Shown: positions 25,192 through 34,118 of the stretch, piece after piece
How the letters are laid out: each line of letters begins with the position of its first letter
Numbering within the stretch: position 1 is the first letter of the stretch
Source: Geobacter sp. UBA5730
Lineage (GTDB): Bacteria; Desulfobacterota; Desulfuromonadia; Geobacterales; Pseudopelobacteraceae
Direction of reading: 5' to 3'
DNA: 64,000 nucleotides
NCBI GenBank assembly: GCA_002419465.1
Contig: DIGE01000019.1
Coordinates: forward strand, 114,781-178,780
Program-made: the position numbers and the translations under genes
The notes under the pieces: model-generated
Databases searched by the model: none
What the model saw: the letters and a program-made list of their open reading frames with translations, nothing else
Told to the model about the DNA's origin: nothing

Positions 25192-27119
25192 TCACTCGGC
25201 TCCTTCTCCGTGGAAACGGCACCAGCATCGACAGGCGATGCAATGCCGGACTGCGGCTGAATATCGATCTCCTCTTCGAGGGGACTGGCGGAACGTTGTG
25301 GCGGTTTTTTCAGGTCAGACCAGGCCCGCAGAATCTGGCCTGCAATCGGTGCTGCCACGGCTCCGCCACCACCGCCATGCTCCACCACCACCGCCACCGC
25401 CACCTCTGGTTTGTCATAGGGAGCAAAGGCGGTAAACAGGGCATGATCCTGATACTCATAAGCCATGCGACGCTTGCGGTCTTCTCTCAGCTTGACCACC
25501 TGGGAGGTCCCGGTCTTGCCGGCCACCTTCAGGTCGCTCACCCGCGCGGCTGCACCGGTTCCCCCGGCATCATTAACCACCGCATATAACCCCTGCTTAA
25601 CCTTTTTGAAGTTGGCAACACTGGCCCCCACGCGGCCCAGGATTTCAGGAACAAACTCCTTCAAAACCTTACCATCGGCATCAACAAGCTGCTTTACCAG
25701 ACGCGGACGAAAAACGGTCCCCTCGTTGGCGATGGTGGCTACCATGGAAACCATCTGGATCGGCGTCATCAACACATATCCCTGACCAATGGCTGCTGGC
25801 GGCGTATCACCAGGGACCCAACGCCTGCCAAAACGTTTCAGTTTCCACTCGGTAGTGGGGATGAGCCCCTTTTTCTCACCCGGCAGACCGATTCCCATGG
25901 TTTCACCCAACCCGAACCGCCGACACATTGCGGCCAGCCGGTCGATACCCAGCCGTTCACCCAGGTGATAGTAGTACACATCGCAGGATTCCTTGAGGGA
26001 ACGGCGCAGATTCACGCTGCCATGACCGGCTCTGCTCCAGCAACGGAACTTGCCACTACCCATCTCATAGGTACCATCACAGTGCACCGTGGTTGACTCA
26101 TTGATTACCCCGGCCTCCAAGCCGGCCAAGGCGGTAATCATCTTGAAGGTGGAACCGGGTGGATACTGCCCGGACAAGGCTTTGTTCTGCAAGGGGTGAC
26201 GTTTGTCATTCAGGTATTTTTCCCAGATATCCGTCGGAATCTTGCCGGCGAACAAGGCTGGGTCGAAGGTGGGACTGCTGACGAAGGCCAATATCTCACC
26301 GTTGGTGACATCCATCACCACCGCTGCACCAGCATGACTGCCAAAGGCCCGCTCTGCTGCTTGCTGCAAGCGCTGGTCAATGGTTAAAACCAGACTGTTA
26401 CCGACGGTCGGCTGGCTTTCGTTCAAAACCCGCAGCACCCGCCCGCGGGAATCAACCTCCAGCTGACGGCCCCCGTCCTCACCATGCAGTTCCGCTTCCC
26501 AGGCCTTTTCAATACCGTTTTTACCGACATAGTCGCCTGGGTTGTAGTCAAGATACGCTTCACTATCCAGCTCTTTTTCCGATACCTCGCCGATGTAACC
26601 CAGCAGATGAGCCGCTGACTGTTTGAAATTATATTCACGGACCGGCTTCATGCTGATCTCAACGCCAGCCAACCGCAAACGGTTTTCTTCGACAATCTCG
26701 ACCTGATCACGGGTGATGTTGGTGGCCACAACCACAGGGTAGTAGCGGGCACGCCCCCGGGTCTTCTGCCAACGCTCTTCAAGCTCCGCCCGATCAAGTC
26801 CCAACAAAGAGGCCAAGCGGTCCAGCATCGCCTCGACATCCGTAATTTCCTGCGGGATCAGAGCCAGGCTGAAGGAAGGCCGGTTACGCACAATAACCGT
26901 GCCGTTGCGGTCCATCAGGGCACCCCGCGAGGCCGCCACCGGAAGAAACCGCAAACGATTATTCTCGGAGAGTGCACGATACTCGTCAACATACAGAATC
27001 TGCAGATACCAGAGCCGCAGAATCAAAAGACAGAAGATGATCGTGACCCCGAAGGCCAGCGGTATCGTTCGCCGTTTGGGATGCGCCGTCTCGCGGACAT
27101 AACGCTGTTGTTTGATCAT
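25188..27119 (-). CDS. mrdA: Penicillin-binding protein 2
   Basis: 643-residue elongation transpeptidase. It has an N-terminal membrane anchor (LAFGVTIIFCLLILRLWYL), a dimerisation domain and a transpeptidase domain with active-site serine in YPPGSTFKMITAL (SxxK), SCD in LKESCDVYYY and KTGT in VAGKTGTSQVV. The start at 27119 overlaps the mreD stop (ATGA); a start 24 nt upstream has no ribosome site. The C-terminal tail after the catalytic domain is acidic and looks disordered. Confidence 0.96.
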   Translation of the reverse strand: MIKQQRYVRETAHPKRRTIPLAFGVTIIFCLLILRLWYLQILYVDEYRALSENNRLRFLPVAASRGALMDRNGTVIVRNRPSFSLALIPQEITDVEAMLDRLASLLGLDRAELEERWQKTRGRARYYPVVVATNITRDQVEIVEENRLRLAGVEISMKPVREYNFKQSAAHLLGYIGEVSEKELDSEAYLDYNPGDYVGKNGIEKAWEAELHGEDGGRQLEVDSRGRVLRVLNESQPTVGNSLVLTIDQRLQQAAERAFGSHAGAAVVMDVTNGEILAFVSSPTFDPALFAGKIPTDIWEKYLNDKRHPLQNKALSGQYPPGSTFKMITALAGLEAGVINESTTVHCDGTYEMGSGKFRCWSRAGHGSVNLRRSLKESCDVYYYHLGERLGIDRLAAMCRRFGLGETMGIGLPGEKKGLIPTTEWKLKRFGRRWVPGDTPPAAIGQGYVLMTPIQMVSMVATIANEGTVFRPRLVKQLVDADGKVLKEFVPEILGRVGASVANFKKVKQGLYAVVNDAGGTGAAARVSDLKVAGKTGTSQVVKLREDRKRRMAYEYQDHALFTAFAPYDKPEVAVAVVVEHGGGGGAVAAPIAGQILRAWSDLKKPPQRSASPLEEEIDIQPQSGIASPVDAGAVSTEKEPSE

Positions 27120-27604
27120 GAGGTGGTCCGGGGTGTCATACAATCAGGCGTGATCGCCACCAGCGAGGCCACAAAGGCGTTCATCAGCAGATGCGGCACA
27201 AACTGATGCAACAACGAGGGGAAAAAGGTCGAGGCCTGCGAGAAGATCAGCAGCAGCACCAGATTTATGGCTAGTGAGCCAACCGTTGCTGCCGCAACGG
27301 TCAATACGAACAACAGGCAACTCTGCACGTAGAGCCGTTCGGAAACAGACCTGATCGTCAGGTAAACCACCAAAAACGAAAATCCGTTCAGCCCCAGATA
27401 AACGCTGCTCAGACAGTCTTTCAAAAGCCCGAGGCCATAAGCGGCTGGCAGGCTGACACCGGTCGGCATCCGTAATGCCAGATAGACCATCAACACCAGC
27501 AGCAAATCGGGTTTAAAGGCAGAATCCAGATAACAGGGCAGCACGCTGGCCTGTAAAGCCACCACCGTTAATAACACCAGGAGCCCTCTGACAAATGCAC
27601 GCAT
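27116..27604 (-). CDS. mreD: Rod shape-determining protein MreD
   Basis: 162-residue integral membrane protein with about five transmembrane helices. It belongs to the MreBCD-RodA-PBP2 elongation complex. Sequence conservation in this family is low; the call rests on size, hydrophobicity, the segments LDSAFKPDLLLVLMVYLALR and GLLKDCLSSVYLGLNGFSFL, and position between mreC and mrdA. Confidence 0.9.
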   Translation of the reverse strand: MRAFVRGLLVLLTVVALQASVLPCYLDSAFKPDLLLVLMVYLALRMPTGVSLPAAYGLGLLKDCLSSVYLGLNGFSFLVVYLTIRSVSERLYVQSCLLFVLTVAAATVGSLAINLVLLLIFSQASTFFPSLLHQFVPHLLMNAFVASLVAITPDCMTPRTTS

Positions 27605-27617
27605 AATGAGCTTAAAC

Positions 27618-28442
27618 CTACTCCCGGGGAACCCGCAGCACCACCAGAACCTCTTCCAGGTGAGCAGTGCTCACCACCGGTTTGATGGTAACCGTCTGAA
27701 AAATGCCATACTGCCCCTTTTTAACCATTGTCACCGTACCGATCGGCAGCCCCTTTTCAAAAACGCCGCCGACACCGGACGTAACCACCAGATCGCCGAC
27801 AGTCACATCCTCTTCCCGCATGGTGAATTCCAGAGAACAAAGTGACTCACCGCTGCCCTTGACAACTCCGCGGGCGCGTGATCGCTGTATCAAAGCGGCA
27901 ATACCGCTGGCGTGGTCGGTCAACAAGAGCACCCGGCTGCTGTTCGGCGTCACCTTGATGGTCTGCCCAACCACCCCGCCGGCAGCCAGCACCGGCATAC
28001 CTTCGCGAACACCACGTGATGAACCTTGATCAATGGTCAGGGTCCGAAACCAGGGAGTAACATCTTCGCCGATGACTGCAGCAGGTACGGTCGGCTCCCG
28101 CACCGTCTTACGCATCTCCAGCAGTCTCGATAAACGCTCATTTTCATGCAGTGCCTCACCGGCAGCGGCCAGTGACTGATTGAGTGTCTTGATCTCCTCA
28201 CGTAACCGAACATTCTCACGACGGACCTGCACAAGATTGAGGTAATTGTGCCAGACCCGGTCCGGCATCGCACCCAGGTGTGCCGCAGCAGCCTGCACCG
28301 GCTCGAGAGCAGAACCGACTCCCTGTTCCAACAGATTGGCTTGTTTGGCACGTGGCAGATTAAGCGAATAGAAGATCAGGGCAACCAGCAAACAGGCCCC
28401 CACCAGCAGCGACAGCGCATATTTACGAAATAACTCAAACAT
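27618..28442 (-). CDS. mreC: Cell shape protein MreC
   Basis: 274-residue bitopic protein: cytoplasmic start, one membrane helix (LSLLVGACLLVALIFYSL), a coiled coil (about 70-110) and a periplasmic beta domain containing VIGEDVTPWFRTLTIDQGSS, the usual MreC signature region, and VLLLTDHASGIAALIQRS. It scaffolds the elongasome. It starts 17 nt after rmlA. mreB, which normally precedes mreC, is absent here and must be elsewhere in the genome. Confidence 0.95.
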   Translation of the reverse strand: MFELFRKYALSLLVGACLLVALIFYSLNLPRAKQANLLEQGVGSALEPVQAAAAHLGAMPDRVWHNYLNLVQVRRENVRLREEIKTLNQSLAAAGEALHENERLSRLLEMRKTVREPTVPAAVIGEDVTPWFRTLTIDQGSSRGVREGMPVLAAGGVVGQTIKVTPNSSRVLLLTDHASGIAALIQRSRARGVVKGSGESLCSLEFTMREEDVTVGDLVVTSGVGGVFEKGLPIGTVTMVKKGQYGIFQTVTIKPVVSTAHLEEVLVVLRVPRE

Positions 28443-28459
28443 GGTTTATTGTGTGCAGA

Positions 28460-29353
28460 TCATGTTGGCAGGCCACAGCGGGCCTCCTGCATGACCCGTT
28501 GCAGATAGTCCCGATAGGACGAAGCCGGCGTAGCGGTAATTGCCGCCTCCATGCCGGCACAGTCGATGAAGCCACGGTACAGGGCAATTTCCTCTAAGCA
28601 GGCGATTTTCAGGCCCTGACGGGCCTCCAGCGTTTCAATGAAGTTACTGGCTTCCAACAAAGACTTGTGGGTGCCGGTGTCCAGCCAGGCGATTCCGCGC
28701 CCCAGACGTTCCACCAGGAGTTCACCACGTTGCAGATAGGCCAGATTCACGTCGGTAATCTCCAGTTCACCTCGTGCCGACGGCTTGATCGAGCGGGTCG
28801 TTTCCACCACATTACCGTCATACAGGTACAGGCCGGGTACGGCATAATTGGACTTGGGCCGTTGTGGTTTTTCCTCAATGGAGAGCACCCGGCCGGCCGG
28901 GTCGAACTCCACCACGCCGTAACGTTCGGGATCGTGAACATAGTAGCCGAATACCCGTGCGCCCCCCTGGAACCCGGCCACCAGCTTGTCCAACTGCATC
29001 TTGCCGTAAAAAATATTATCGCCCAGAACCAGACAGACCGGCTCACGGTTAATAAACTGTTCACCGATCAAAAAGGCCTGAGCAATCCCCTTCGGCTCCG
29101 GCTGTACCGCGTAGGTGAGCTTGATCCCCCAGCGAGTACCATCACCCAACAGGGATTGAAAACGGGGAATATCATGAGGGGTTGAGATCAGCAGAATATC
29201 ACGAATCCCGGCCGCCATCAGGGTGGCCAGTGGATAGTAGATCATCGGCTTGTCATAGACCGGTTGCAACTGCTTGCTGGCCACCAGCGTCAAGGGATAG
29301 AGCCGGCTGCCGGCTCCGCCGGCCAGCACAATTCCTTTGGTTATTGAAGACAT
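28460..29353 (-). CDS. rmlA: Glucose-1-phosphate thymidylyltransferase
   Basis: 297-residue nucleotidyltransferase making dTDP-glucose from glucose 1-phosphate and dTTP, the first step to dTDP-rhamnose for lipopolysaccharide. Motifs: GIVLAGGAGSRLYPLT (nucleotide binding), KQLQPVYDKPMIYYPL, LVLGDNIFYG, EEKPQRPKSNYAV and WLDTGTHKSLLEA. The start MSSITKG is chosen from an AAGGTG site; an in-frame start 6 codons upstream has none. rmlB, rmlC and rmlD are not in the window. It lies between gmhB and mreC. Confidence 0.95.
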   Translation of the reverse strand: MSSITKGIVLAGGAGSRLYPLTLVASKQLQPVYDKPMIYYPLATLMAAGIRDILLISTPHDIPRFQSLLGDGTRWGIKLTYAVQPEPKGIAQAFLIGEQFINREPVCLVLGDNIFYGKMQLDKLVAGFQGGARVFGYYVHDPERYGVVEFDPAGRVLSIEEKPQRPKSNYAVPGLYLYDGNVVETTRSIKPSARGELEITDVNLAYLQRGELLVERLGRGIAWLDTGTHKSLLEASNFIETLEARQGLKIACLEEIALYRGFIDCAGMEAAITATPASSYRDYLQRVMQEARCGLPT

Positions 29354-29415
29354 GGCGTTGTCACCTTTCATAGATGAATAAATCTTTTATGCAGTAACAC
29401 ACCGGACAGATGCTG

Positions 29416-30021
29416 TCAAACCGCCAGAATAAGGCGTGCCGCCGCAGCCAGATCGTCACAGACCGGCACGCCATCCGGCAGTTGTGCAGACGCCAGCTGG
29501 CCGTAGCCGGTCCGCACCATGATCGGTCGACAACCGGCAGCCATTCCGGCCTCGACGTCGGCCAGCTTATCACCCACCATCCAGGAACTGGACAGATCGA
29601 TAGCAAGCTCGCCTGCCGCCTGCAGCAGCATCCCCGGCAACGGTTTGCGACACGTGCAAGACTGGTTGTACGGCTCAACACCGGAGGGGTGATGAGGACA
29701 GTAATACCAGCCAGCCACCTGCGCGCCATTACGGGACAGCTCTGCGTCAATGTGACGATGCAACGCCACAACGTCCTGCTCTCTATAGTAGCCACGGGCC
29801 ACACCGGACTGATTGGTTACCACCACCACCAGCCAGCCAGCCTGATTCAGCAGCCGGATCGCCTGCCCCGCTCCGGGAATCAGTTCACACTCCTCGGCCC
29901 GGTGCAGGTACTCTTTTTCCACATTCAAGGTACCGTCCCGGTCAATGAACACGGCCCGTTTGATCCCATGAAACCTGTTTGAATTTGACAATGACCGCTC
30001 CGATCCAGTACAAATACTCAT
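29416..30021 (-). CDS. gmhB: D-glycero-beta-D-manno-heptose 1,7-bisphosphate 7-phosphatase
   Basis: Up to 201 residues; HAD-family phosphatase of the ADP-heptose pathway for lipopolysaccharide core. Visible are the nucleophile motif VFIDRDGTLN, VVTNQSGVARG, the zinc loop with YYCPHHP and CTCRKP, and WMVGDKLADVEAGMAAG. The start is uncertain: the ATG at 30021 has no ribosome site and adds about 18 residues before the usual KRAVFIDRDG start, and that stretch overlaps the promoter of the divergent aroG gene. A nearby GTG or TTG could be the real start. Confidence 0.9.
   Translation of the reverse strand: MSICTGSERSLSNSNRFHGIKRAVFIDRDGTLNVEKEYLHRAEECELIPGAGQAIRLLNQAGWLVVVVTNQSGVARGYYREQDVVALHRHIDAELSRNGAQVAGWYYCPHHPSGVEPYNQSCTCRKPLPGMLLQAAGELAIDLSSSWMVGDKLADVEAGMAAGCRPIMVRTGYGQLASAQLPDGVPVCDDLAAAARLILAV
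29985..30014 (+). promoter_or_regulatory. Candidate aroG promoter
   Basis: TTGACA (29985-29990) and TACAAA (30009-30014) are separated by 18 bases. Transcription would start at about 30021, 35 nt before the aroG ATG. The promoter lies inside the annotated 5' end of gmhB on the other strand. Confidence 0.5.
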
Positions 30022-30055
30022 TGTTGACTACCATTGCCCAACGAGGCCAGCGCTT

Positions 30056-31108
30056 ATGATCAAGACGAACAACCTGAAGGTTACCAGCATCACCCCTATC
30101 ATCGCTCCTGCAGACCTGCGCCAGGTCTTTCCGATGTCCGAAGGGGCCCGAGAGTTCGTAGCCCGCAGCAGGGAAAGAGTCAAGGACATCATCCAGCGCC
30201 GGGACCGACGACTGATGGTGGTGGTGGGACCCTGCTCTATCCATGACCCGGCCGTGGCTGTTGAGTATGCCCGACACCTGAACACCCTGGCCCGCCAGGT
30301 TGACGACCAACTTCTGCTGGTAATGCGGGTCTATTTTGAAAAACCGCGTACCACTGTCGGTTGGAAAGGGTTGATCAACGATCCTGATATGAACGGTACC
30401 CACCAGATATCGAAGGGGTTGGGGATTGCCCGCAGCCTGCTCTGTCAATTGACCGATCTTGAAATCCCGGTGGCCAATGAAATGCTGGATCCGATCACGC
30501 CGGAGTATGTAGCCGACCTGATCTCGTGGGGAGCCATCGGCGCTCGCACCACCGAATCACAAACCCATCGTGAACTGGCCAGCGGCCTTTCCTTTCCGAT
30601 CGGCTTTAAAAACGGCACCGACGGCAATCTGCAAATTGCCATTGATGCCATGATCGCTGCCCGCGCCTCCCACAACTTTTTGGGGATCAACCGCGAAGGG
30701 CGAACCTCCATCATTGAGACCGCCGGAAACCCTGATGTGCATATCGTCCTGCGCGGCGGTTCAAGGAAACCGAACTATCACCCAGAAGACATCCTCCACA
30801 CCGAGGAGATACTCAACAAAAACAGCCTTACCCCCACCATCATGGTGGACTGCAGCCACGGCAACTCGAACAAGGACTATCGCCGTCAACCCGAGGTATT
30901 GGAAGCGGTTATCAACCAGGTGGTGGCTGGCAATCAATCCATCTCAGGCCTGATGATCGAAAGCTGCCTGGAAGAAGGCAGCCAGAAGATCAGCGCTGAC
31001 CTGAGCAAACTCAAATATGGCGTTTCCATCACCGACGCCTGCATCAGCTGGGAGACTACCGAAAAAATTCTGTTGGAGGCCCACCACCGGTTACAAAAAC
31101 GGAAGTGA
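30056..31108 (+). CDS. aroG: 3-deoxy-7-phosphoheptulonate synthase (class I DAHP synthase)
   Basis: 350-residue AroG/F/H-type enzyme condensing phosphoenolpyruvate and erythrose 4-phosphate, the first step of aromatic amino-acid synthesis. Typical segments: VVVGPCSIHDPAVAVEYA, LLVMRVYFEKPRTTVGWKG, GARTTESQTHRELASGLS, GFKNGTDGNLQIAIDA, IVLRGG and MVDCSHGNSNKD. The paralogue-specific feedback residue cannot be assigned by eye, so the letter G is nominal. It is divergent from gmhB with only 34 nt between. Confidence 0.96.
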   Translation: MIKTNNLKVTSITPIIAPADLRQVFPMSEGAREFVARSRERVKDIIQRRDRRLMVVVGPCSIHDPAVAVEYARHLNTLARQVDDQLLLVMRVYFEKPRTTVGWKGLINDPDMNGTHQISKGLGIARSLLCQLTDLEIPVANEMLDPITPEYVADLISWGAIGARTTESQTHRELASGLSFPIGFKNGTDGNLQIAIDAMIAARASHNFLGINREGRTSIIETAGNPDVHIVLRGGSRKPNYHPEDILHTEEILNKNSLTPTIMVDCSHGNSNKDYRRQPEVLEAVINQVVAGNQSISGLMIESCLEEGSQKISADLSKLKYGVSITDACISWETTEKILLEAHHRLQKRK

Positions 31109-31153
31109 TCGCAACAGCATCAATTTCATTGCCGCTCGATAAAAGTATCGCTC

Positions 31154-32041
31154 CTATTCGTAGGTCACCTGCAGCCCGTGTCCGCCGACCTTATTCAAAA
31201 CTCCGCTGAACTTTCCTTCAGCCCCTTCGGCCAGGAGATCCAGGTAGTTAACCTTCTTTTTCGGCGGCAGGATCACGACAGGTTCACCGCTGATGCCAGC
31301 CAAACGGCCAGCCTCATCAAGGGCGTCCTGTAGATTACCCAGCTTATCCACCAGCTTGACCGCTTTGGCCTGCTCACCGGAAAGCACTCGACCATCGGCA
31401 ATCCTGCGGACTTCCTCAACCGGCAGCTTGCGCCCCTCGGCCACAGCACGCACAAATTGTTCATGGGTACTATCGATCACCGCCTGGAACATGGCCCGGT
31501 CCTCAGGAGACAGCGGACGATCCGGTGAGCCAGCATCCTTGAAGGCGCCGGTCTTGATGGTGGAGGACTTGATACCGACCTTATCCAGCAGTCCTTCGAT
31601 GTTGGAAAATTTGATCAGCACCCCGATACTGGCGGTAATAGTGCCGGGATTGGCGTAAATCAGCGTAGCCGGTGCAGCAATATAATAACCACCGGAGGCT
31701 GCCAGACTGCCCATGGAAACCACCACCTTCTTTTTGGCAGCCAGCCGCTTGACCTCCTGATAGATCTCCTGGGAAGGCCCCACCACGCCACCAGGGGAGT
31801 CAACCCGCAGTACGACCGCCTTGACGTTGTCTTTTTTCAGAAAATAACGCAACTGACGGATCGGCTCATGAGAATCAACGATCATCCCCTTTACCTCTAC
31901 CAGACCAACCCCCTGGGAGGTGGAAAAACCGGGTTCTTCACCTTTAAAAAGTAGCCGCCCCAGCAGCAGCGAGCCGATGAACAGCACTACTAGACCGGCA
32001 AACAGACTAACGATAATCAGCAGTATTTTTTTGAACGACAT
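31154..32041 (-). CDS. sppA: Signal peptide peptidase SppA
   Basis: 295-residue membrane-anchored serine protease of the short (36K) SppA type, which degrades leftover signal peptides. One N-terminal helix (LLIIVSLFAGLVVLFIGSLL) is followed by a ClpP-fold domain: substrate-binding RVDSPGGVVG, nucleophile serine in SMGSLAASGGYYIAA, and the catalytic lysine expected in IKTGAFKDAGSPDR. The start follows GGAGG; an upstream in-frame codon adds 11 residues. It is convergent with aroG and divergent from the phosphodiesterase gene. Confidence 0.93.
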   Translation of the reverse strand: MSFKKILLIIVSLFAGLVVLFIGSLLLGRLLFKGEEPGFSTSQGVGLVEVKGMIVDSHEPIRQLRYFLKKDNVKAVVLRVDSPGGVVGPSQEIYQEVKRLAAKKKVVVSMGSLAASGGYYIAAPATLIYANPGTITASIGVLIKFSNIEGLLDKVGIKSSTIKTGAFKDAGSPDRPLSPEDRAMFQAVIDSTHEQFVRAVAEGRKLPVEEVRRIADGRVLSGEQAKAVKLVDKLGNLQDALDEAGRLAGISGEPVVILPPKKKVNYLDLLAEGAEGKFSGVLNKVGGHGLQVTYE

Positions 32042-32086
32042 GGCAGCAGCCTCCGGACCGTACAACAGTAACAAGGAGTAGTTGGG

Positions 32087-32557
32087 ATGCGTATTTTGGT
32101 CGTTTCAGACACCCACGGCAACGAGAGTATGCTTTTTAAGGCCCACCAACAGGCTGGCAAGATCGATGCGGTAATACACACTGGTGATGGTGAGCTGGAC
32201 GCTCAAATGCTTGAGGAAACCTTGGGCGGAACCGTGCTGCGTGTGGCAGGCAACTGCGATCATGGTTCCACAGCCCCGCGGGAGCTGCTGATTACCCTGG
32301 CAGGGAAACGCCTGTTGATCGTACACGGTGACCGCTATACCGTAAAAAACGGCCTTGAGGCACTGGTGGCGCAGGGCAAGGCGTCAGGAGCAGATGCCAT
32401 TCTGTTCGGCCACACCCACAGAGCCCTTGTTGAACAGCGCGATGACCTGTTGTTGCTCAACCCCGGCACCCTTTGGGGACGGGCTCCCTTCCTCTCCTAC
32501 GCCATCCTTGAAATCACCCCGCCACAGATGGTGGGCACCATCCACCGGCTAGGGTGA
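32087..32557 (+). CDS. YfcE/MJ0936-family metallophosphodiesterase
   Basis: 156-residue calcineurin-like phosphoesterase. All metal-ligand motifs are present: VVSDTHGN (D-x-H), HTGDGE (GD), GNCDH (GNxD/H), LIVHGDRY (GH-like) and FGHTHRAL (GHTH). Family members hydrolyse phosphodiesters; the physiological substrate is unknown. Its last 9 bases overlap the end of the convergent pssA gene. Confidence 0.88.
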   Translation: MRILVVSDTHGNESMLFKAHQQAGKIDAVIHTGDGELDAQMLEETLGGTVLRVAGNCDHGSTAPRELLITLAGKRLLIVHGDRYTVKNGLEALVAQGKASGADAILFGHTHRALVEQRDDLLLLNPGTLWGRAPFLSYAILEITPPQMVGTIHRLG

Positions 32558-33376
32558 GTGGTGATCCTCATGCCCTTTATGGACTGCCCGTTCAAGCCGC
32601 AAACGTCTTGGCAACCCGACCAGCAGGCCGATCGGTCCGGAAAGAACATAACAAAGCATGATCACAAAAACCATCACCGCCGGTTCGGCAGCCACAATGA
32701 TCAGCAGCACCACTGCCAGCACTAAAAAACCAAACGGCTGACGCTTGATCAGTTCGGGATCCTTGAAGGAGTAATACTTCACGCTGGAGACCATCAGGAA
32801 AGCCAGCAGGTAGATCAGGGCCAGGATAGCCAGCCGTTTGTAAGAACTGGGCCAACCGAAATGATTGAACAACAGCACTGTTGAGGCAACCATGCTGGCA
32901 GCTGCAGGAATCGGCAGACCGACAAAACGCTTGCTTTCCACCGTGGCAACCTGCACGTTGAAACGTGCCAGACGCAAAGCCCCGCAGGCCACAAACAGGA
33001 AGGCAGCCAACCATCCCAGCCGGCCGAACGGCTTGAGTGCCCAGGCAAACATCATCAACCCCGGTGTCACGCCGAAGGCCACCATATCCGCAAGGGAGTC
33101 AAACTCAACCCCAAACTGACTGGTGGTGCCGGTCAAGCGGGCCACCTTGCCATCCAGACCGTCACAGATCGCCGCAATAAAAATCCAGATGGCAGCAGCA
33201 CCGTAGTCACCATTCAGGGTTGAAATCATGCTGTAGAAGCCGGCGAACAGGCTGCCAGCCGTGATCAGGTTGGGCAGGATGTAGATACCACGCCTGATGT
33301 TTTCGTGTTTTTTTACCGGCTCGTGTGCATGCTGTTCGGATACGTCCATCTGCCCATGCTCCTTGTCAAGACTCAC
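32549..33376 (-). CDS. pssA: CDP-diacylglycerol-serine O-phosphatidyltransferase
   Basis: 275-residue membrane enzyme making phosphatidylserine. The CDP-alcohol phosphotransferase signature DG-x2-AR-x8-G-x3-D-x3-D is visible in DGLDGKVARL and FGVEFDSLADM. About seven further hydrophobic segments follow. The GTG start overlaps the psd stop (GTGA). With psd it completes phosphatidylethanolamine synthesis in a two-gene unit. Confidence 0.95.
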   Translation of the reverse strand: MSLDKEHGQMDVSEQHAHEPVKKHENIRRGIYILPNLITAGSLFAGFYSMISTLNGDYGAAAIWIFIAAICDGLDGKVARLTGTTSQFGVEFDSLADMVAFGVTPGLMMFAWALKPFGRLGWLAAFLFVACGALRLARFNVQVATVESKRFVGLPIPAAASMVASTVLLFNHFGWPSSYKRLAILALIYLLAFLMVSSVKYYSFKDPELIKRQPFGFLVLAVVLLIIVAAEPAVMVFVIMLCYVLSGPIGLLVGLPRRLRLERAVHKGHEDHHSP

Positions 33377-34032
33377 GCCAGCCTCGTCAGCGCCGTCAAG
33401 CCTGCAGTAGTGGTTTGCCCCACCTGCACCAGCGGCTCACACCCCTCCGGTAGATAGACATCCACCCGCGAACCAAAACGGATCATACCATAACGCTGAC
33501 CTCGTTCCAGACGATCACCGATTTCGGCATAGCAGAGAATCCGCCGCGCGATCAGTCCGGCAATCTGCACAAAGGCCACCTTGACACCGGTTCCCGTCTC
33601 CATTACCAGACCGGCCTGTTCGTTCTCGCAGGATGCCTTGGCGTGCCGGGCATCATAAAACTTGCCCTGCCGGTAAAAACGATCCACCACGGCACCGGTC
33701 ACCGGAGCCCGGTTAACATGCACGTTAAAGACCGACATAAAGATGCTGATCTTCAGGCAGGCGCCGAGGTGCTCCTGATTTGCGGGGCCGACGTAGACCA
33801 CCGTGCCATCGGCCGGTGCTACCACCAGGGTTGTGTCAGCCGGTGGTGTCCGCTCGGGGTTGCGGAAGAACGACACCACAAACAGGAGCAGCAGCAGGGC
33901 AATCACTGCAGGCACTGCCAGTGCCACCGATTTAAGCAGCAAAGCACCGGCCAGCAGAAACAAAAACAAACCGGCGCTATACGCGATGAACGGGTAGCCT
34001 TCAGGTGTTATCAGGGCATCAGATGGGCGCAT
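33373..34032 (-). CDS. psd: Phosphatidylserine decarboxylase
   Basis: 219-residue pyruvoyl enzyme of the short, archaeal-type/PSD-II-like class, converting phosphatidylserine to phosphatidylethanolamine. It has N-terminal membrane segments (LFLFLLAGALLL and VPAVIALLLLLFVVSFF). The self-cleavage site that generates the pyruvoyl group is the GS in IRFGSRVDVYLP, the usual LGST/GS position near the C-terminus. It precedes and overlaps pssA by 4 nt. Confidence 0.95.
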   Translation of the reverse strand: MRPSDALITPEGYPFIAYSAGLFLFLLAGALLLKSVALAVPAVIALLLLLFVVSFFRNPERTPPADTTLVVAPADGTVVYVGPANQEHLGACLKISIFMSVFNVHVNRAPVTGAVVDRFYRQGKFYDARHAKASCENEQAGLVMETGTGVKVAFVQIAGLIARRILCYAEIGDRLERGQRYGMIRFGSRVDVYLPEGCEPLVQVGQTTTAGLTALTRLA

Positions 34033-34068
34033 GGGATTCCCGTGAACTCGGATAGAGGTAAAATGTAG

Positions 34069-34096
34069 AAAACCCCGTTCCTGCGGGAACGGGGTT
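34069..34096 (-). terminator. Terminator after ilvC
   Basis: On the minus strand AACCCCGTTCC and GGAACGGGGTT form an 11-bp stem around a short loop, followed by TTTTC. It lies about 23 nt after the ilvC stop. Confidence 0.85.
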
Positions 34097-34118
34097 CAGG
34101 CATACCATTGAGCAGCCG

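Noticed and set aside
29942..30448. Minus-strand frame of 168 codons opposite aroG
   Set aside because: It is antisense to a clearly conserved enzyme and has no recognisable features or ribosome site.
31109..31153. Terminator between the convergent aroG and sppA genes
   Set aside because: No stable hairpin followed by a T-run is visible in the 45 nt.
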